Part shown: piece after piece, positions 25,687 through 36,878 of the stretch
How positions within the stretch are numbered: position 1 is the stretch's first letter
How the letters are laid out: every line of letters starts with the position of its first letter
From: Rhodococcus opacus B4
Lineage (GTDB): Bacteria; Actinomycetota; Actinomycetes; Mycobacteriales; Mycobacteriaceae
Length of the DNA: 64,000 bases
Assembly: GCF_000010805.1 (NCBI RefSeq)
Contig: NC_012522.1
Coordinates: forward strand, 6,510,001 to 6,574,000
Reading direction: 5' to 3'
Translations under genes and position numbers: made by a program
The notes under the pieces: model-generated
What the model was told of the DNA's origin: nothing
The model's input: only the letters and a program-made list of their open reading frames with translations
Database searches by the model: none

Positions 25687-26606
25687 CCGAGCGAGCCGCA
25701 CCGGCGCAACCACCCATTTTCATCGAGTTCGGGCCGAGGCCGGAGGAGCGCGGTCGGCTGGTGCGGCCGGGTGCGCGGGAGGAGCATCCGCCGGCGGTCC
25801 GGGCGCGGCTCGACGCCGACGCCGATGTCGTCGTCGCGCGTTACCCGAATTCACGCTCCGCGCTGCTGCCGCTGCTGCATCTCGTTCAGGCGGAGGACGG
25901 GTGCATCACGCCGGCGGGGGTCGAATTCTGCGCCGGCCGGCTCGGGTTGACGGGCGCCGAGGTTGCCGCGGTCGCGACGTTCTATTCGATGTACCGGCGC
26001 GATCCGACCGGCGACTACTACGTCGGGGTGTGCACCAACACGTTGTGCGCGGTCATGGGCGGCGACGCGATCCTCGCCGCGCTGGAGGCGCATCTCGATC
26101 TGCCGCACGGTGGCACGACCGCGGACGGCAAGGTGACGCTGGAGCACATCGAGTGCAACGCGGCGTGCGATTACGCCCCCGTGGTGATGGTGAACTGGGA
26201 GTTCTTCGACAATCAGAACCCGGAGTCGGCCCGCTCGCTCGTCGATGCGCTGCGGTCGGGGGATCGGGTGTCGCCCAGCCGGGGCGCGACTTTGTGCACG
26301 TTCCGGGAGACCGCCCGCATTCTCGCCGGGTTCCCCGACGAGCGTCCCGGTGCGCTGGAGGGCGGCGGCACCGCCGGCGACGCCACACTGGCCGGCCTGC
26401 GCGTTGCGCGGGAACGGGGCATGACGGCGCCGGATCCGGCGGAGACGTCCCTCGTCCCGGAGCCGCAGTCGCGGGACACCGAGGCGGTGGCGGCGGAGTC
26501 CACGAAGGACGAGCCGGCGCCTGCCCCGTCGGCGTCGGTGCCTCCGGACCGGTCCACCTCCGAAACGAACCCGGCCGCCACCGATCCTGGACGGAAGGGA
26601 GACTGA
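25683..26606 (+). CDS. nuoE: NADH-quinone oxidoreductase subunit E
   Basis: The 307-residue subunit carries the 2Fe-2S cluster N1a. The thioredoxin-like domain has ligands Cys117 and Cys122 in [14 protein letters not shown] and Cys158 and Cys162 in [11 protein letters not shown]. It helps NuoF in NADH oxidation. The C-terminus is extended by about 55 residues of Pro-, Ala-, Glu- and Ser-rich low-complexity sequence, making it longer than the 252-residue mycobacterial protein. It is cotranslated with nuoD (ATGA overlap) and separated from nuoF by one base. Confidence 0.96.
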   Translation: MTERAAPAQPPIFIEFGPRPEERGRLVRPGAREEHPPAVRARLDADADVVVARYPNSRSALLPLLHLVQAEDGCITPAGVEFCAGRLGLTGAEVAAVATFYSMYRRDPTGDYYVGVCTNTLCAVMGGDAILAALEAHLDLPHGGTTADGKVTLEHIECNAACDYAPVVMVNWEFFDNQNPESARSLVDALRSGDRVSPSRGATLCTFRETARILAGFPDERPGALEGGGTAGDATLAGLRVARERGMTAPDPAETSLVPEPQSRDTEAVAAESTKDEPAPAPSASVPPDRSTSETNPAATDPGRKGD

Positions 26607-26607
26607 C

Positions 26608-27906
26608 ATGCCGCTGACCCCGGTCCTGAGCCGCTACTGGGACGAGCCCGAATCCTGGACCCTCGACACGTACCGCCGCCACGACGGGTACGAGGGCCTG
26701 CAGAAGGCGCTGCGTATGGAGCCGGACGAGGTGATCTCGACGGTCAAGGAGGCCGGATTGCGCGGCCGCGGCGGTGCCGGGTTCCCGACCGGCATGAAGT
26801 GGTCGTTCATCCCGCAGGGCGACGACAAGCCGCACTACCTCGTGGTCAACGCGGACGAGTCCGAACCGGGCACCTGCAAGGACATGCCGCTCCTGCTCGC
26901 CACGCCGCACGCGCTCGTGGAGGGCGTGATCATCGCGGCGTACGCGATCCGCGCCGGGCATGCCTTCATCTACGTGCGCGGCGAGGTGGTGCCGGTGCTG
27001 CGCCGGCTGCAGGCCGCGGTCGCGGAGGCGTACGCGGCGGGCTACCTCGGCAAGGACATCCTGGGCACCGGGTTCGACCTCGAGTTGGTGGTCCATGCGG
27101 GTGCCGGGGCGTACATCTGCGGGGAGGAGACGGCGCTGCTCGACTCCCTGGAGGGGCGCCGCGGCCAGCCCAGGCTGCGTCCGCCGTTCCCCGCCGTGGC
27201 CGGCCTCTACGCGTCGCCGACCGTCGTCAACAACGTCGAGTCGATCGCGAGCGTCCCACCGATCATCGTGAACGGCATCGAGTGGTTCCGGTCGATGGGC
27301 AGCGAGAAGTCGCCCGGGTTCACCCTCTACTCCCTGTCCGGGCACGTGACCACACCCGGACAGTACGAGGCCCCGCTCGGAATCACGTTGCGGGAGTTGC
27401 TCGGCTACGCGGGCGGAGTCCGCGCGGGGCACCGGTTGAAGTTCTGGACGCCGGGCGGTTCGTCGACGCCGATCTTCACCGACGAGCATCTCGACGTCGC
27501 CCTCGACTACGAGGGTGTCGGCGCCGCCGGGTCGATGCTGGGCACCAAGGCCCTCCAGATCTTCGACGAGACCACGTGCGTGGTGCGCGCCGTGCTCCGC
27601 TGGACGGAGTTCTACGCGCACGAGTCGTGCGGTAAATGCACGCCCTGCCGGGAGGGCACCTATTGGCTGGTGCAGATCCTGGAGCGGCTCGAGCGGGGGG
27701 AGGGGACCGATGCGGATCTGCAGAAGTTGCTCGACATCGCGGACAACATCCTCGGCAAGTCGTTCTGCGCTCTCGGTGACGGTGCGGCGAGCCCGATCAT
27801 GTCCTCCGTCAAGTACTTCCGCGACGAGTACCTCGCGCACTTCGAGCAGGGCGGCTGCCCGTTCGACCCGCACCAGTCCACCCTGATGGCGGGGGTGCAC
27901 GCATGA
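26608..27906 (+). CDS. nuoF: NADH-quinone oxidoreductase subunit F
   Basis: The 432-residue subunit holds the NADH site, FMN and 4Fe-4S cluster N3. The FMN-binding loop is [16 protein letters not shown] at residues 50-65, the NADH loop includes [16 protein letters not shown], and the cluster ligands are Cys341, Cys344 and Cys347 in [12 protein letters not shown] plus Cys387 in SFCALGD. It is where electrons enter complex I. It overlaps nuoG by four bases. Confidence 0.97.
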   Translation: MPLTPVLSRYWDEPESWTLDTYRRHDGYEGLQKALRMEPDEVISTVKEAGLRGRGGAGFPTGMKWSFIPQGDDKPHYLVVNADESEPGTCKDMPLLLATPHALVEGVIIAAYAIRAGHAFIYVRGEVVPVLRRLQAAVAEAYAAGYLGKDILGTGFDLELVVHAGAGAYICGEETALLDSLEGRRGQPRLRPPFPAVAGLYASPTVVNNVESIASVPPIIVNGIEWFRSMGSEKSPGFTLYSLSGHVTTPGQYEAPLGITLRELLGYAGGVRAGHRLKFWTPGGSSTPIFTDEHLDVALDYEGVGAAGSMLGTKALQIFDETTCVVRAVLRWTEFYAHESCGKCTPCREGTYWLVQILERLERGEGTDADLQKLLDIADNILGKSFCALGDGAASPIMSSVKYFRDEYLAHFEQGGCPFDPHQSTLMAGVHA

Positions 27907-30332
27907 TGCCCGCGAGCCCTGAGACAACAATCACCGTCACTATCGACGGGGTGGAGGTGAGTGTTCCCAAGGGCACGTTGGTGATTCGTGCGGCGGAGAT
28001 GATCGGTATCCAGATCCCGCGGTTCTGTGATCATCCGCTGCTGGACCCGGTGGGCGCGTGCCGTCAGTGTCTCGTGGATGTGGAGGGGCAGCGGAAGCCG
28101 CTCGCGTCGTGCACCACGACGGTCACCGACGGCATGGTGGTGCACACGCAGCTGACGTCGCCGGTGGCGGACAAGGCGCAGAAGGGGGTGATGGAATTGT
28201 TGCTGATCAACCATCCCCTGGATTGTCCGGTGTGCGACAAGGGCGGCGAGTGCCCGCTGCAGAATCAGGCGATGTCCAACGGGCGCGCGGAGTCGCGCTT
28301 CGGGGAGATCAAACGCACGTTCCCCAAGCCGATTCCGCTGTCCACGGAGGTCCTCCTGGACCGTGAGCGGTGTGTGCTGTGCGCGCGGTGTACCCGGTTC
28401 TCCCAGCAGGTTGCGGGGGACCCGTTCGTGGAACTGATGGAGCGGGGTGCGCTGCAGCAGGTCGGGATCTACGCGAAGGAACCGTTCGAGTCGTATTTCT
28501 CCGGCAACACCGTCCAGATCTGCCCGGTGGGTGCGCTGACGGGCACCGCGTACCGGTTCCGGGCCCGCCCGTTCGATCTGATCTCCAGTCCCAGTGTGTG
28601 CGAGCACTGTGCGAGCGGCTGCGCCCAGCGCACCGATCATCGGCGGGGCACGGTGTTGCGGCGGCTTGCGGGCGACGATCCCGAGGTCAACGAGGAATGG
28701 AACTGCGACAAGGGGCGGTGGTCGTTCGCCTACGCCACCGAGCGCGACCGGATCACCACCCCTCTGGTCCGCGGCGACGACGGCACGCTGGCGCCTGCGT
28801 CCTGGTCGGAGGCGCTTGCCGTCGCGGCGCGGGGACTGACCGCGGCGCGGGGCAGGGCGGGTGTTCTCGTCGGCGGCCGGTCCACATGGGAGGACGCCTA
28901 CGCCTACGCGAAGTTCGCACGAACGGCGCTCGGCACCAACGACATCGACTTCCGCAGTCGCGCACACTCCGGGGAGGAAGCCGACTTCCTGGCAGTCCGG
29001 GTGGCGGGGCAGCGGCTCGCGGTCACGTACGACGATCTCGACGCCGCGCCGGTCGTCCTCCTCGCCGGGTTCGAGCCGGAGGAGGAGTCGCCGATCGTGT
29101 TCCTGCGGCTGCGCAAGGCGGCGCGCACGAAGGCCGTCCCGGTGTATTCGATCGCCCCGTTCACGTCCCGCGGCCTGGAGAAGGTGTCCGGCAGACTGCT
29201 ACGGGCCGCGCCGAACGCGGAGCCGGAGGTCCTCGACGCACTGCGCACGGGCGAGTTGGATGCGGGGGTCACGGAATTGCTCGGCCGACCGGGTGCGGTC
29301 GTCGTGGTGGGGGAGCGGCTCGCCGCGGTGTCGGGGGCGTTGTCCGCCGCGGTCCGGCTGGCCGACGCCACCGGGGCCCGGCTGGCCTGGGTGCCGAGGC
29401 GGGCCGGTGAACGCGGCGCACTCGAGGCGGGCGCGCTGCCCGGACTGCTCCCGGGTGGCAGGCCGGTGGGTGATCCCGAGGCCCGACGACAGGTCGCGTC
29501 GGTGTGGAACGTCGCGGATCTGCCGGACACCGCAGGCCGCGACACCGCGGGGATCCTCGCCGCGGCCGAGTCCGGGACGCTGGGGGCGCTGCTGATCGGC
29601 GGGGTGGAGGTCGACGACCTTCCCGACCCGCAGGCCGCGACGGCAGCAATCGAGGCGGCCGGGTTCGTCGTGAGTCTGGAACTGCGCCACAGTGCGATCA
29701 CCGACCGAGCGGCGGACGTGGTGTTCCCCATCGCACCGGTCATGGAGAAGCCGGGCACCTTCCTCGACTGGGAGGGGCGCGCCCGGGATTTCGACGCCGC
29801 CCTCCGCGGCACCGGGGCGATGCCCGATCAGCGGGTGCTGCACGCGATCGCCGGCGAAATGGGTGTCCCCCTCGGTCTCCCCGACGCGACGGCGGCACGG
29901 CGGGAACTCGAGCGGCTCGGCGCCTGGGACGGTGACTTCCCGGATCCCCCCGACGTCCCGCAGTCACCGCGGCGGGAACCCGGGGCGGGGGAGGCGGTGC
30001 TCGCCACCTGGCGGATGCTGCTCGACTCGGGGCGCTTGCAGGACGGCGAACCGCACTTGGCGGGGACGGCGCGCACCCCGGTCGTGCGGATGTCCGCGGC
30101 GTCGGCCGCCGAGACGGGTGCCGGTGACGGAGATCCGGTCACCGTCACGACGGACCGAGGGGCCGTCACGCTGCCGTTGGCGATCACCGACATGCCGGAT
30201 CGGGTGGTGTGGCTGCCGCTCAACTCGCCCGGCTCCGCGGTCTACCGGCAACTGGCCGCCGGGGCGGGGACCGTCGTCAACGTTCGCCGCGCCGCAGGCG
30301 CCAACGGGGTCGGGCCGGGAGGTGCGCTGTGA
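27903..30332 (+). CDS. nuoG: NADH-quinone oxidoreductase subunit G
   Basis: The 809-residue subunit carries several Fe-S clusters in its first 250 residues: a 2Fe-2S site ([15 protein letters not shown]), the N5 site [19 protein letters not shown], the N4-type site [11 protein letters not shown] with a later CPVGAL, and a CEHCASGC site like the extra N7 cluster. The rest is a molybdopterin-oxidoreductase-like domain without evident cofactor function, ending in a molydopterin-dinucleotide-binding-like barrel. Codons are G/T-rich in the first part and GC-rich later. ATG 27903 is followed by a second ATG at 27906. Confidence 0.96.
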   Translation: MMPASPETTITVTIDGVEVSVPKGTLVIRAAEMIGIQIPRFCDHPLLDPVGACRQCLVDVEGQRKPLASCTTTVTDGMVVHTQLTSPVADKAQKGVMELLLINHPLDCPVCDKGGECPLQNQAMSNGRAESRFGEIKRTFPKPIPLSTEVLLDRERCVLCARCTRFSQQVAGDPFVELMERGALQQVGIYAKEPFESYFSGNTVQICPVGALTGTAYRFRARPFDLISSPSVCEHCASGCAQRTDHRRGTVLRRLAGDDPEVNEEWNCDKGRWSFAYATERDRITTPLVRGDDGTLAPASWSEALAVAARGLTAARGRAGVLVGGRSTWEDAYAYAKFARTALGTNDIDFRSRAHSGEEADFLAVRVAGQRLAVTYDDLDAAPVVLLAGFEPEEESPIVFLRLRKAARTKAVPVYSIAPFTSRGLEKVSGRLLRAAPNAEPEVLDALRTGELDAGVTELLGRPGAVVVVGERLAAVSGALSAAVRLADATGARLAWVPRRAGERGALEAGALPGLLPGGRPVGDPEARRQVASVWNVADLPDTAGRDTAGILAAAESGTLGALLIGGVEVDDLPDPQAATAAIEAAGFVVSLELRHSAITDRAADVVFPIAPVMEKPGTFLDWEGRARDFDAALRGTGAMPDQRVLHAIAGEMGVPLGLPDATAARRELERLGAWDGDFPDPPDVPQSPRREPGAGEAVLATWRMLLDSGRLQDGEPHLAGTARTPVVRMSAASAAETGAGDGDPVTVTTDRGAVTLPLAITDMPDRVVWLPLNSPGSAVYRQLAAGAGTVVNVRRAAGANGVGPGGAL

Positions 30333-31681
30333 CGATCGCGGCCGTCTACCCCGACCCGGCACTGTTCGGGCACGACCCGTGGTGGCTGGTGCTCGGCAAG
30401 GCGCTGGCCGTCTTCGTGTTCCTCGTCCTCACCCCGCTTCTGACGATCCTGGCCGAACGCAAGGTGATGGCCTGGATGCAGATGCGCGTCGGCCCGAACC
30501 GGGTCGGCCCGCGGGGCATGCTGCAGAGTCTCGCCGACGGCATCAAGCTCGCCCTGAAGGAGGGGATCGTCCCGAAGGGTGTGGACAAGCCGATCTACAT
30601 CCTCGCGCCGATCATCGCCGCGGTGCCCGCGTTCATGGCGTTCGCGGTGATCCCGTTCGGGCCGGCGGTGTCGATCTTCGGGCACTACACGCCGTTGCAG
30701 CTGACGGACCTGCCGGTGGCGGTGCTCTACGTCCTCGCGGCCACGTCGATCGGCGTCTACGGCATCGTGCTCGCCGGCTGGGCGTCCGGGTCCACGTACC
30801 CGTTGCTGGGTGGTCTGCGCTCGACGGCGCAGGTGATCTCGTACGAGATCGCGATGGCGTTGTCGTTCGCGGCCGTCTTCCTGGACGCCGGAACGATGTC
30901 CACGTCGGGCATCGTCGCGTCCCAGGAACACACCTGGTACGTCTTCCTGCTGCTGCCGTCGTTCCTCATCTACGTCACCTCCATGGTGGGCGAGACCAAC
31001 CGGGCGCCGTTCGACCTGCCCGAGGCCGAAGGCGAACTGGTCGGCGGGTTCCACACCGAGTACTCCTCGCTGAGCTTCGCGATGTTCATGCTCGCCGAGT
31101 ACGTGAACATGGTGACCGTCTCGGCGCTCGCCACCACCCTGTTCCTCGGCGGCTGGCACGCGCCGTTCCCACTCAGCCTGTGGGACGGCGCGAACTCCGG
31201 TTGGTGGCCGGTGCTGTGGTTCACGCTGAAGGTCTGGGCTTTCCTGTTCGTGTTCGTCTGGTTGCGCGCCACGCTGCCCAGGCTGCGGTACGACCAGTTC
31301 ATGGGTCTCGGCTGGAAGATCCTGATCCCGATCTCGCTCGTGTGGGTCATGGTCGTCGCCACCGTCCGTGCCTTCCGCAACGAGGGCTACGACGGCCGGA
31401 CGATCACCCTCGTCGTCGCGGGCATCGTCGTGGCCCTCGTCGTGGTGGCGCTGCTGTGGAAGCGCCTGCGTCCGGGCCGCGTTCGCGCACCCGAGAAACC
31501 GGCCGAGCCGCACGACCGCACCGAACCGTCCCCGGAGACACTCGAACCGTTCGACCCCATGGCCGGTGGATATCCGGTTCCGCCGATGCCGGGTCAGACG
31601 CTGCCCGCGTTCCGGCGCACGCCCGTCTCCGTCACCAGCGCGCACTCCACCGGATCGACTCAGGAGAACAGCGATGACTAA
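30329..31681 (+). CDS. nuoH: NADH-quinone oxidoreductase subunit H
   Basis: The 450-residue membrane subunit has eight to nine helices and the conserved blocks [19 protein letters not shown] and [20 protein letters not shown], which form the quinone-tunnel entrance. The last 70 residues are a hydrophilic, proline-rich cytoplasmic tail. GTG 30329 overlaps the nuoG stop by four bases. The stop region overlaps nuoI by eight bases and contains the nuoI ribosome binding site (CAGGAGAA). Confidence 0.96.
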   Translation: MTIAAVYPDPALFGHDPWWLVLGKALAVFVFLVLTPLLTILAERKVMAWMQMRVGPNRVGPRGMLQSLADGIKLALKEGIVPKGVDKPIYILAPIIAAVPAFMAFAVIPFGPAVSIFGHYTPLQLTDLPVAVLYVLAATSIGVYGIVLAGWASGSTYPLLGGLRSTAQVISYEIAMALSFAAVFLDAGTMSTSGIVASQEHTWYVFLLLPSFLIYVTSMVGETNRAPFDLPEAEGELVGGFHTEYSSLSFAMFMLAEYVNMVTVSALATTLFLGGWHAPFPLSLWDGANSGWWPVLWFTLKVWAFLFVFVWLRATLPRLRYDQFMGLGWKILIPISLVWVMVVATVRAFRNEGYDGRTITLVVAGIVVALVVVALLWKRLRPGRVRAPEKPAEPHDRTEPSPETLEPFDPMAGGYPVPPMPGQTLPAFRRTPVSVTSAHSTGSTQENSDD

Positions 31682-32240
31682 ATTCCTCGGCCCCATAGCG
31701 GGATTCGGCGTGACCTTCTCCACGATGTTCAAGAAAGCGAACACCGAGTTCTACCCGGAGGAGAAGACGCCGACGGCGCCCCGCTATCACGGCAGGCATC
31801 AGCTCAACCGGTACGCGGACGGCCTGGAGAAGTGCATCGGGTGCGAACTGTGCGCCTGGGCGTGCCCCGCCGACGCCATCTTCGTCGAGGGCGCAGACAA
31901 CACCGACGAGGAACGCTACTCGCCCGGTGAGCGGTACGGCCGGGTGTACCAGATCAACTACCTGCGCTGCATCGGATGCGGTCTGTGCATCGAGGCGTGC
32001 CCGACACGGGCGCTGACCATGACCAACGAATACGAGATGGCCGACGACAACCGGGCCGGCCTGATCTACGAGAAGGACCGGCTGCTGGCACCGCTCGAGT
32101 CCGGCATGGTCGATTCGCCGCACCCCATGGCCCCGGGCACCACGGCCGAGGACTACTACCGCGGCACGGTGACCGGGGGAGCGGCGCCCGCGTCGCAGGA
32201 CGAACCCGAGGCCGACGACACGGCGGGGGACAGGCCGTGA
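31674..32240 (+). CDS. nuoI: NADH-quinone oxidoreductase subunit I
   Basis: The 188-residue subunit bears two 4Fe-4S clusters (N6a and N6b). The two ferredoxin motifs are Cys54, 57, 60 and 64 ([12 protein letters not shown]) and Cys99, 102, 105 and 109 ([12 protein letters not shown]). An amphipathic N-terminal helix anchors it at the membrane arm. The C-terminal 30 residues are acidic and variable. ATG 31674 lies inside the 3' end of nuoH. Confidence 0.97.
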   Translation: MTKFLGPIAGFGVTFSTMFKKANTEFYPEEKTPTAPRYHGRHQLNRYADGLEKCIGCELCAWACPADAIFVEGADNTDEERYSPGERYGRVYQINYLRCIGCGLCIEACPTRALTMTNEYEMADDNRAGLIYEKDRLLAPLESGMVDSPHPMAPGTTAEDYYRGTVTGGAAPASQDEPEADDTAGDRP

Positions 32241-33055
32241 ACACGATGCCGTCCACCGTCCAGCTGGTCGCGGAACCCTTCACCCAGACCTCGACCGGCG
32301 AGGGCGTGCAGTTCTGGGTCCTCGCGACGGTGGCGGTGATCGGCGCGCTCGGAGTGGTCAGCGCAACGAAAGCCGTCTACTCGGCGATCTTCCTCGCCAC
32401 GACCATGATCATCCTGGCCGTGTTCTACATCGCCCAGGGCGCACCCTTTCTCGGCGTCGTGCAGATCGTGGTCTACACGGGCGCGGTCATGATGCTGTTC
32501 CTGTTCGTGCTCATGCTGATCGGCGTCGATTCTTCCGAATCCCTCGTCGAAAACCTGCGCGGTCAGCGGGTGGCCGCGATCGCGGCGGGGCTGGGATTCG
32601 GTCTTCTGCTGATCGGCGGCTTCGGGCGTGCGTCCGTCTCCGCGTTCACCGGTCTCGACCAGGCCAACGCGGGGGGCAACGTCCAGGGGCTCGCCGAACT
32701 CGTCTTCGTCCGGTACGTGTGGGCCTTCGAACTGACCGGTGCCCTGCTGATCACCGCGACCATCGGCGCGATGGTGCTCGCCCACCGGGAACGTTTCGAG
32801 CGGCGCAAGGACCAGCGCGAGCTGTCGCAGGACCGGGTCCGCGAGGGTGCCCGGGTCACACCGCTACCCAGCCCCGGGGTCTACGCACGGCACAACGCCG
32901 TCGACATCCCCGCGTTGCTGCCCGACGGCACGTTCTCGGACCTGTCCGTCAGCCGGTCGCTCGACCGGCGGCCGAGCATGCCCGCCCGGGCGCTGGGCAA
33001 CGCGGACGTCGCGGCCCCCGAACCCGCCGCGACCGAAGACGGGGGTGGGCGATGA
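32237..33055 (+). CDS. nuoJ: NADH-quinone oxidoreductase subunit J
   Basis: The 272-residue membrane subunit has five helices in residues 15-180, including [20 protein letters not shown] with the pi-bulge helix implicated in coupling. The C-terminal 90 residues are hydrophilic ([20 protein letters not shown] and on) and extend into the cytoplasm, as in mycobacteria. GTG 32237 overlaps the nuoI stop by four bases and its stop overlaps nuoK by four. Confidence 0.95.
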   Translation: MNTMPSTVQLVAEPFTQTSTGEGVQFWVLATVAVIGALGVVSATKAVYSAIFLATTMIILAVFYIAQGAPFLGVVQIVVYTGAVMMLFLFVLMLIGVDSSESLVENLRGQRVAAIAAGLGFGLLLIGGFGRASVSAFTGLDQANAGGNVQGLAELVFVRYVWAFELTGALLITATIGAMVLAHRERFERRKDQRELSQDRVREGARVTPLPSPGVYARHNAVDIPALLPDGTFSDLSVSRSLDRRPSMPARALGNADVAAPEPAATEDGGGR

Positions 33056-33351
33056 ACCCGGAGAACTACCTCTACCTGTCGGCGCTGCTGTTCACGATCG
33101 GTGCCGCCGGGGTGCTGATCCGCCGCAACGCGATCATCGTGTTCATGTGCATCGAGCTGATGCTCAACGCGTCGAATCTGGCGTTCGTGACGTTCGCCCG
33201 GATGCACGGCAACCTCGACGGGCAGGTCTTCGCGTTCTTCACGATGGTCGTCGCGGCCGCCGAGGTCGTCGTCGGTCTGGCGATCATCATGACCATCTTC
33301 CGTTCCCGCCGTTCGGCTTCCGTCGACGACGCCAACCTCCTCAAGAACTGA
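33052..33351 (+). CDS. nuoK: NADH-quinone oxidoreductase subunit K
   Basis: The 99-residue subunit has three helices and the two buried glutamates of the proton path, in [15 protein letters not shown] and [14 protein letters not shown]. Length is normal for the family. The start overlaps nuoJ. Ten bases after its stop a 20-codon open frame begins that leads into nuoL. Confidence 0.97.
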   Translation: MNPENYLYLSALLFTIGAAGVLIRRNAIIVFMCIELMLNASNLAFVTFARMHGNLDGQVFAFFTMVVAAAEVVVGLAIIMTIFRSRRSASVDDANLLKN

Positions 33352-33361
33352 CGGGTCCCCG

Positions 33362-33424
33362 ATGACGCACATCCTCGAGAAGGTGACTTTGCCCGACGAC
33401 ACCCCGATCGGCGGTGCGGCATGA
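33362..33424 (+). CDS. 20-residue micro-ORF between nuoK and nuoL
   Basis: An ATG at 33362 opens a frame of 20 codons ([20 protein letters not shown]) whose TGA overlaps the nuoL ATG in an ATGA. This is the same coupling used across the operon, but here the partner is tiny. The ribosome binding site is weak (GGGTCCCC). It might couple translation of nuoK to nuoL, be a leader-type regulatory peptide or be the relic of a longer gene. Function unknown. Confidence 0.4.
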   Translation: MTHILEKVTLPDDTPIGGAA

Positions 33425-35313
33425 ACGGAACGCTCTCGTCGGCGGTGTGGCTGCTGCCGGTTCTGCCGCTTCTCGGCGCCGCCGTGCTCCTGCTGACCGG
33501 CAGGCGCAGCGATGCGTGGGGTCATCTCCTCGGCTGTGTGACCGCGCTGGCCTCGTTCGCGCTCGGTCTCGTCTTCTTCGTCGACATGCTCGGCCGGGAC
33601 GCCGCCGATCGGGTCGTGCACCAGATCCTGTTCAGCTGGGTGCCGGTCGGCGAACTCCAGGTGGACTTCGGTCTGCAACTCGACCAGCTGTCCGTGTGCT
33701 TCGTGCTGCTGATCACCGGTGTCGGCTCGCTGATCCACATCTACTCGGTCGGCTACATGGCGCACGACCCGGAGCGCCGGCGGTTCTTCGCCTACCTCAA
33801 CCTGTTCCTCGCGGCGATGCTGCTGCTGGTGCTGGCCGACAACTTCCTGGGGCTGTACGTCGGGTGGGAGGGAGTCGGTCTCGCGTCGTACCTGCTCATC
33901 GGGTTCTGGCAGTACAAGCCGTCCGCGGCTGCCGCGGCGAAGAAGGCGTTCGTGGTCAACCGCGTCGGCGACATGGGCCTGATCCTGGCGATCATGATCA
34001 TGTTCTCGACGTTCGGCTCGATCGAATTCGCCGACGTGTTCACGGGCGCCGACGCCGCCAGCGAGGGGGCGCTCACCGCGATCGGGCTCGCGCTGCTGCT
34101 CGCCGCCTGCGGCAAATCGGCGCAGGTCCCGCTGCAGTCCTGGCTCGGCGACGCGATGGAGGGCCCGACACCGGTGTCCGCGCTCATCCACGCCGCGACC
34201 ATGGTCACGGCAGGTGTGTATCTGATCGTCCGCTCCAACGCGATCTTCGACCTGGCACCGAACGCCCAGCTCGCCGTCGTGATCGTCGGCGCGGTGACCC
34301 TGCTGTTCGGCGCGATCATCGGCTGCGCGAAGGACGACATCAAGAAGGCGCTGGCGGCGTCGACGATGAGCCAGATCGGGTACATGGTGCTGGCCGCCGG
34401 ACTGGGACCGGCCGGGTACGCGTTCGCGATCATGCTGCTGCTCACCCACGGCTTCTTCAAGGCTGGCCTGTTCCTCGGCGCCGGCTCGGTGATGCACGGC
34501 ATGAACGACGAGGTGAACATGCGCCGCTACGGCGGTCTGCGCACCGTCATGCCCATCACGTTCGTCACGTTCGGGCTGGGATACCTGGCCATCATCGGGA
34601 TTCCGCCGTTCTCCGGCTTCTTCTCCAAGGACAAGATCATCGAAGCGGCATTCGCCGCCGAGGGCGTGCAGGGCGTCGTCCTCGGAACGGTCACGCTGCT
34701 CGGCGCGGGACTCACCGCCTTCTACATGACCAGGGTGATGCTGATGACCTTCTTCGGACAACGGCGGTGGGATCCGAAGGCCCACCCCCACGAGTCGCCG
34801 GGGGTGATGACGGTGCCGATGATTCTGCTGGCGGTCGGCTCGGTCGCCGCGGGCGCCCTGCTCGCCGTCGGGTCCTCGCTGCAGCACTGGCTGGAACCGG
34901 TCGTCGGCGCCCACCACGGGGAGCCGGCCCTGCCCGTGTGGGCGATCACCGGACTCACGCTGGTGGTGGTGCTCGCCGGGGTCGCGGTGGCCTACCGGCA
35001 GTACGCCCGGCAGCCGATCCCCGACGTCGCGCCGGCGGACGTCACCGCGCTCACCGTCGCGGCCCGGAGGGATCTGTACGGCGACGCGTTCAACGAGGCG
35101 GCGCTGATGCGTCCCGGGCAGGAGTTGACGCGAACGCTCGTGACCGTCGACGACAGGGGCGTCGACGGCGCCGTCAACGGTTTCGCCGCGCTCGTCGGCG
35201 GAACGTCGGTGCGGGTGCGGCGTCTGCAGACCGGGTTCGTCCGGTCGTACGCCCTGTTCATGTTCGCGGGTGCGGCGCTTCTGGTCGCCACGATGCTGGT
35301 GAGGCTGTGGTGA
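33421..35313 (+). CDS. nuoL: NADH-quinone oxidoreductase subunit L
   Basis: The 630-residue antiporter-like subunit forms the distal end of the membrane arm and one proton channel. It has about 16 helices, the [20 protein letters not shown] block with its channel glutamate, [20 protein letters not shown] and the lysine-bearing [14 protein letters not shown], followed by the long lateral helix region near the C-terminus. It overlaps the micro-ORF by four bases and nuoM by four. Confidence 0.97.
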   Translation: MNGTLSSAVWLLPVLPLLGAAVLLLTGRRSDAWGHLLGCVTALASFALGLVFFVDMLGRDAADRVVHQILFSWVPVGELQVDFGLQLDQLSVCFVLLITGVGSLIHIYSVGYMAHDPERRRFFAYLNLFLAAMLLLVLADNFLGLYVGWEGVGLASYLLIGFWQYKPSAAAAAKKAFVVNRVGDMGLILAIMIMFSTFGSIEFADVFTGADAASEGALTAIGLALLLAACGKSAQVPLQSWLGDAMEGPTPVSALIHAATMVTAGVYLIVRSNAIFDLAPNAQLAVVIVGAVTLLFGAIIGCAKDDIKKALAASTMSQIGYMVLAAGLGPAGYAFAIMLLLTHGFFKAGLFLGAGSVMHGMNDEVNMRRYGGLRTVMPITFVTFGLGYLAIIGIPPFSGFFSKDKIIEAAFAAEGVQGVVLGTVTLLGAGLTAFYMTRVMLMTFFGQRRWDPKAHPHESPGVMTVPMILLAVGSVAAGALLAVGSSLQHWLEPVVGAHHGEPALPVWAITGLTLVVVLAGVAVAYRQYARQPIPDVAPADVTALTVAARRDLYGDAFNEAALMRPGQELTRTLVTVDDRGVDGAVNGFAALVGGTSVRVRRLQTGFVRSYALFMFAGAALLVATMLVRLW

Positions 35314-36878
35314 GCGGCTTCCCGTGGCTGACCGCCCTCTGGGTGCTGCCACTCGTCGGCGCCGGCGTGGTCCTCGCCCTGCCCGTCGACCGGCGCGCGC
35401 TCGCGAAAACCGTCGGTGTCGGTGTGTCCGTGGTGGTCCTGTGCCTGGCGGTCGTGCTGGCGATCCGGTTCGACCCGACCGGCGAGCAGTACCAATTCGT
35501 CGAATCGCACGCCTGGATCCCGGCGTTCGGCACCCGGTACATCCTGGGCCTGGACGGCATCGCACTCGTCCTGGTGCTCCTCACCGCGGTTCTGGTGCCC
35601 CTGCTGCTGCTGGCGGGGTGGAACGACGGTGACTCGGCCGCCGACTACGGCCGGCGGCGGATGGCACACACGTACGTGGCGCTGACGCTGATGGTCGAGG
35701 CGATGGTGATCGTGTCGTTCACCGCCCTCGACGTCCTGCTCTTCTACATCTTCTTCGAGGCCATGCTCATCCCCATGTACTTCCTGATCGGAGGATTCGG
35801 TGGGGCAGGCAGGTCGTATGCCGCGGTGAAGTTCCTGCTCTACAACCTGTTCGGCGGCCTGATCATGCTGGCCGCTGTCATCGGGCTGTATGTGGTGACG
35901 GCGCGCCAGGACGCGTTCGGTGGCGGCACCTTCGACTTCCGGGTGATCGTCGCCGAGGGTCTGGACGCCGACCCCGGCGTGCTGAAGGCATTGTTCCTCG
36001 GGTTCATGTTCGCGTTCGCGGTCAAGGCGCCGCTGTGGCCGTTCCACACGTGGTTGCCGGGCGCCGCGGTGGAAGCCACCCCGGCCAGCGCGGTGCTGAT
36101 GATGGCCGTCGTCGACAAGGTCGGGACGTTCGGGATGCTGCGGTTCTGCCTGCAGATGTTCCCGGACGCGTCCGCGTACTTCGCGCCGTTCGTGACGGTG
36201 CTGGCGGTGATCGGCATCATCTACGGGGCGGTGCTGGCCATCGGACAGACCGACGTGATGCGGCTGATCGCGTACACGTCGATCTCGCACTTCGGGTTCA
36301 TCATTCTCGGCATCTTCGCGATGACGAGCCAGGGGCAGGCCGGATCGACGCTGTACATGGTCAACCACGGCATCTCGACCGCGGCGCTGTTCCTGATCGC
36401 AGGGTTCCTGGTGTCCCGGCGCGGCACCCGCCTCATCGCCGACTATGGCGGAGTGCAGAAGGTCGCCCCGGTGATGGCGGGGACATTCCTCGTGGCGGGG
36501 CTGGCCACACTGTCGTTGCCGGGCCTGGCGCCGTTCATCAGTGAATTCCTCGTCCTGGTCGGGACGTTCTCACGCTATCGGATCGCTGCCGTGGTCGCGA
36601 CTTTCGCGCTCGTCCTCGCCGCGATCTACGTGCTGTGGCTCTACCAGAGGATGATGACGGGACCGCTGAAGGAGGGCAACGAGACGGTCCGCGATCTCGT
36701 GCGCCGTGAGATCGCGGTCGTGGCGCCGCTGATCGCCCTGCTGCTCGTCCTCGGCGTCTACCCCAAGCCCGTGCTGGACGTCATCACCCCCGCCGTGGGC
36801 CACGTCCTCGTCACCGTCGGTCAGCACGATCCTGCCCCCACCGTTGCCGGGCCGGACCCAGAGGGAGGCACACCCTGA
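35310..36878 (+). CDS. nuoM: NADH-quinone oxidoreductase subunit M
   Basis: The 522-residue antiporter-like subunit has about 14 helices, with [17 protein letters not shown] containing the channel glutamate, [20 protein letters not shown] and the lysine/serine segment [16 protein letters not shown]. It forms the second proton channel in the membrane arm. GTG 35310 overlaps the nuoL stop by four bases; its own TGA overlaps the nuoN ATG by one. Confidence 0.97.
   Translation: MSGFPWLTALWVLPLVGAGVVLALPVDRRALAKTVGVGVSVVVLCLAVVLAIRFDPTGEQYQFVESHAWIPAFGTRYILGLDGIALVLVLLTAVLVPLLLLAGWNDGDSAADYGRRRMAHTYVALTLMVEAMVIVSFTALDVLLFYIFFEAMLIPMYFLIGGFGGAGRSYAAVKFLLYNLFGGLIMLAAVIGLYVVTARQDAFGGGTFDFRVIVAEGLDADPGVLKALFLGFMFAFAVKAPLWPFHTWLPGAAVEATPASAVLMMAVVDKVGTFGMLRFCLQMFPDASAYFAPFVTVLAVIGIIYGAVLAIGQTDVMRLIAYTSISHFGFIILGIFAMTSQGQAGSTLYMVNHGISTAALFLIAGFLVSRRGTRLIADYGGVQKVAPVMAGTFLVAGLATLSLPGLAPFISEFLVLVGTFSRYRIAAVVATFALVLAAIYVLWLYQRMMTGPLKEGNETVRDLVRREIAVVAPLIALLLVLGVYPKPVLDVITPAVGHVLVTVGQHDPAPTVAGPDPEGGTP

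Noticed and set aside
33362-33424. The micro-ORF as a sequencing-error remnant of nuoK or nuoL
   Set aside because: Both neighbours have full family length and normal ends, so no part of them is missing.
32881-35565. An 894-codon open frame antisense to nuoJ-nuoL
   Set aside because: It is a by-product of GC-rich codon phase opposite three well-identified complex I genes; its sequence is Arg/Asp/Gly-rich without any protein signature.
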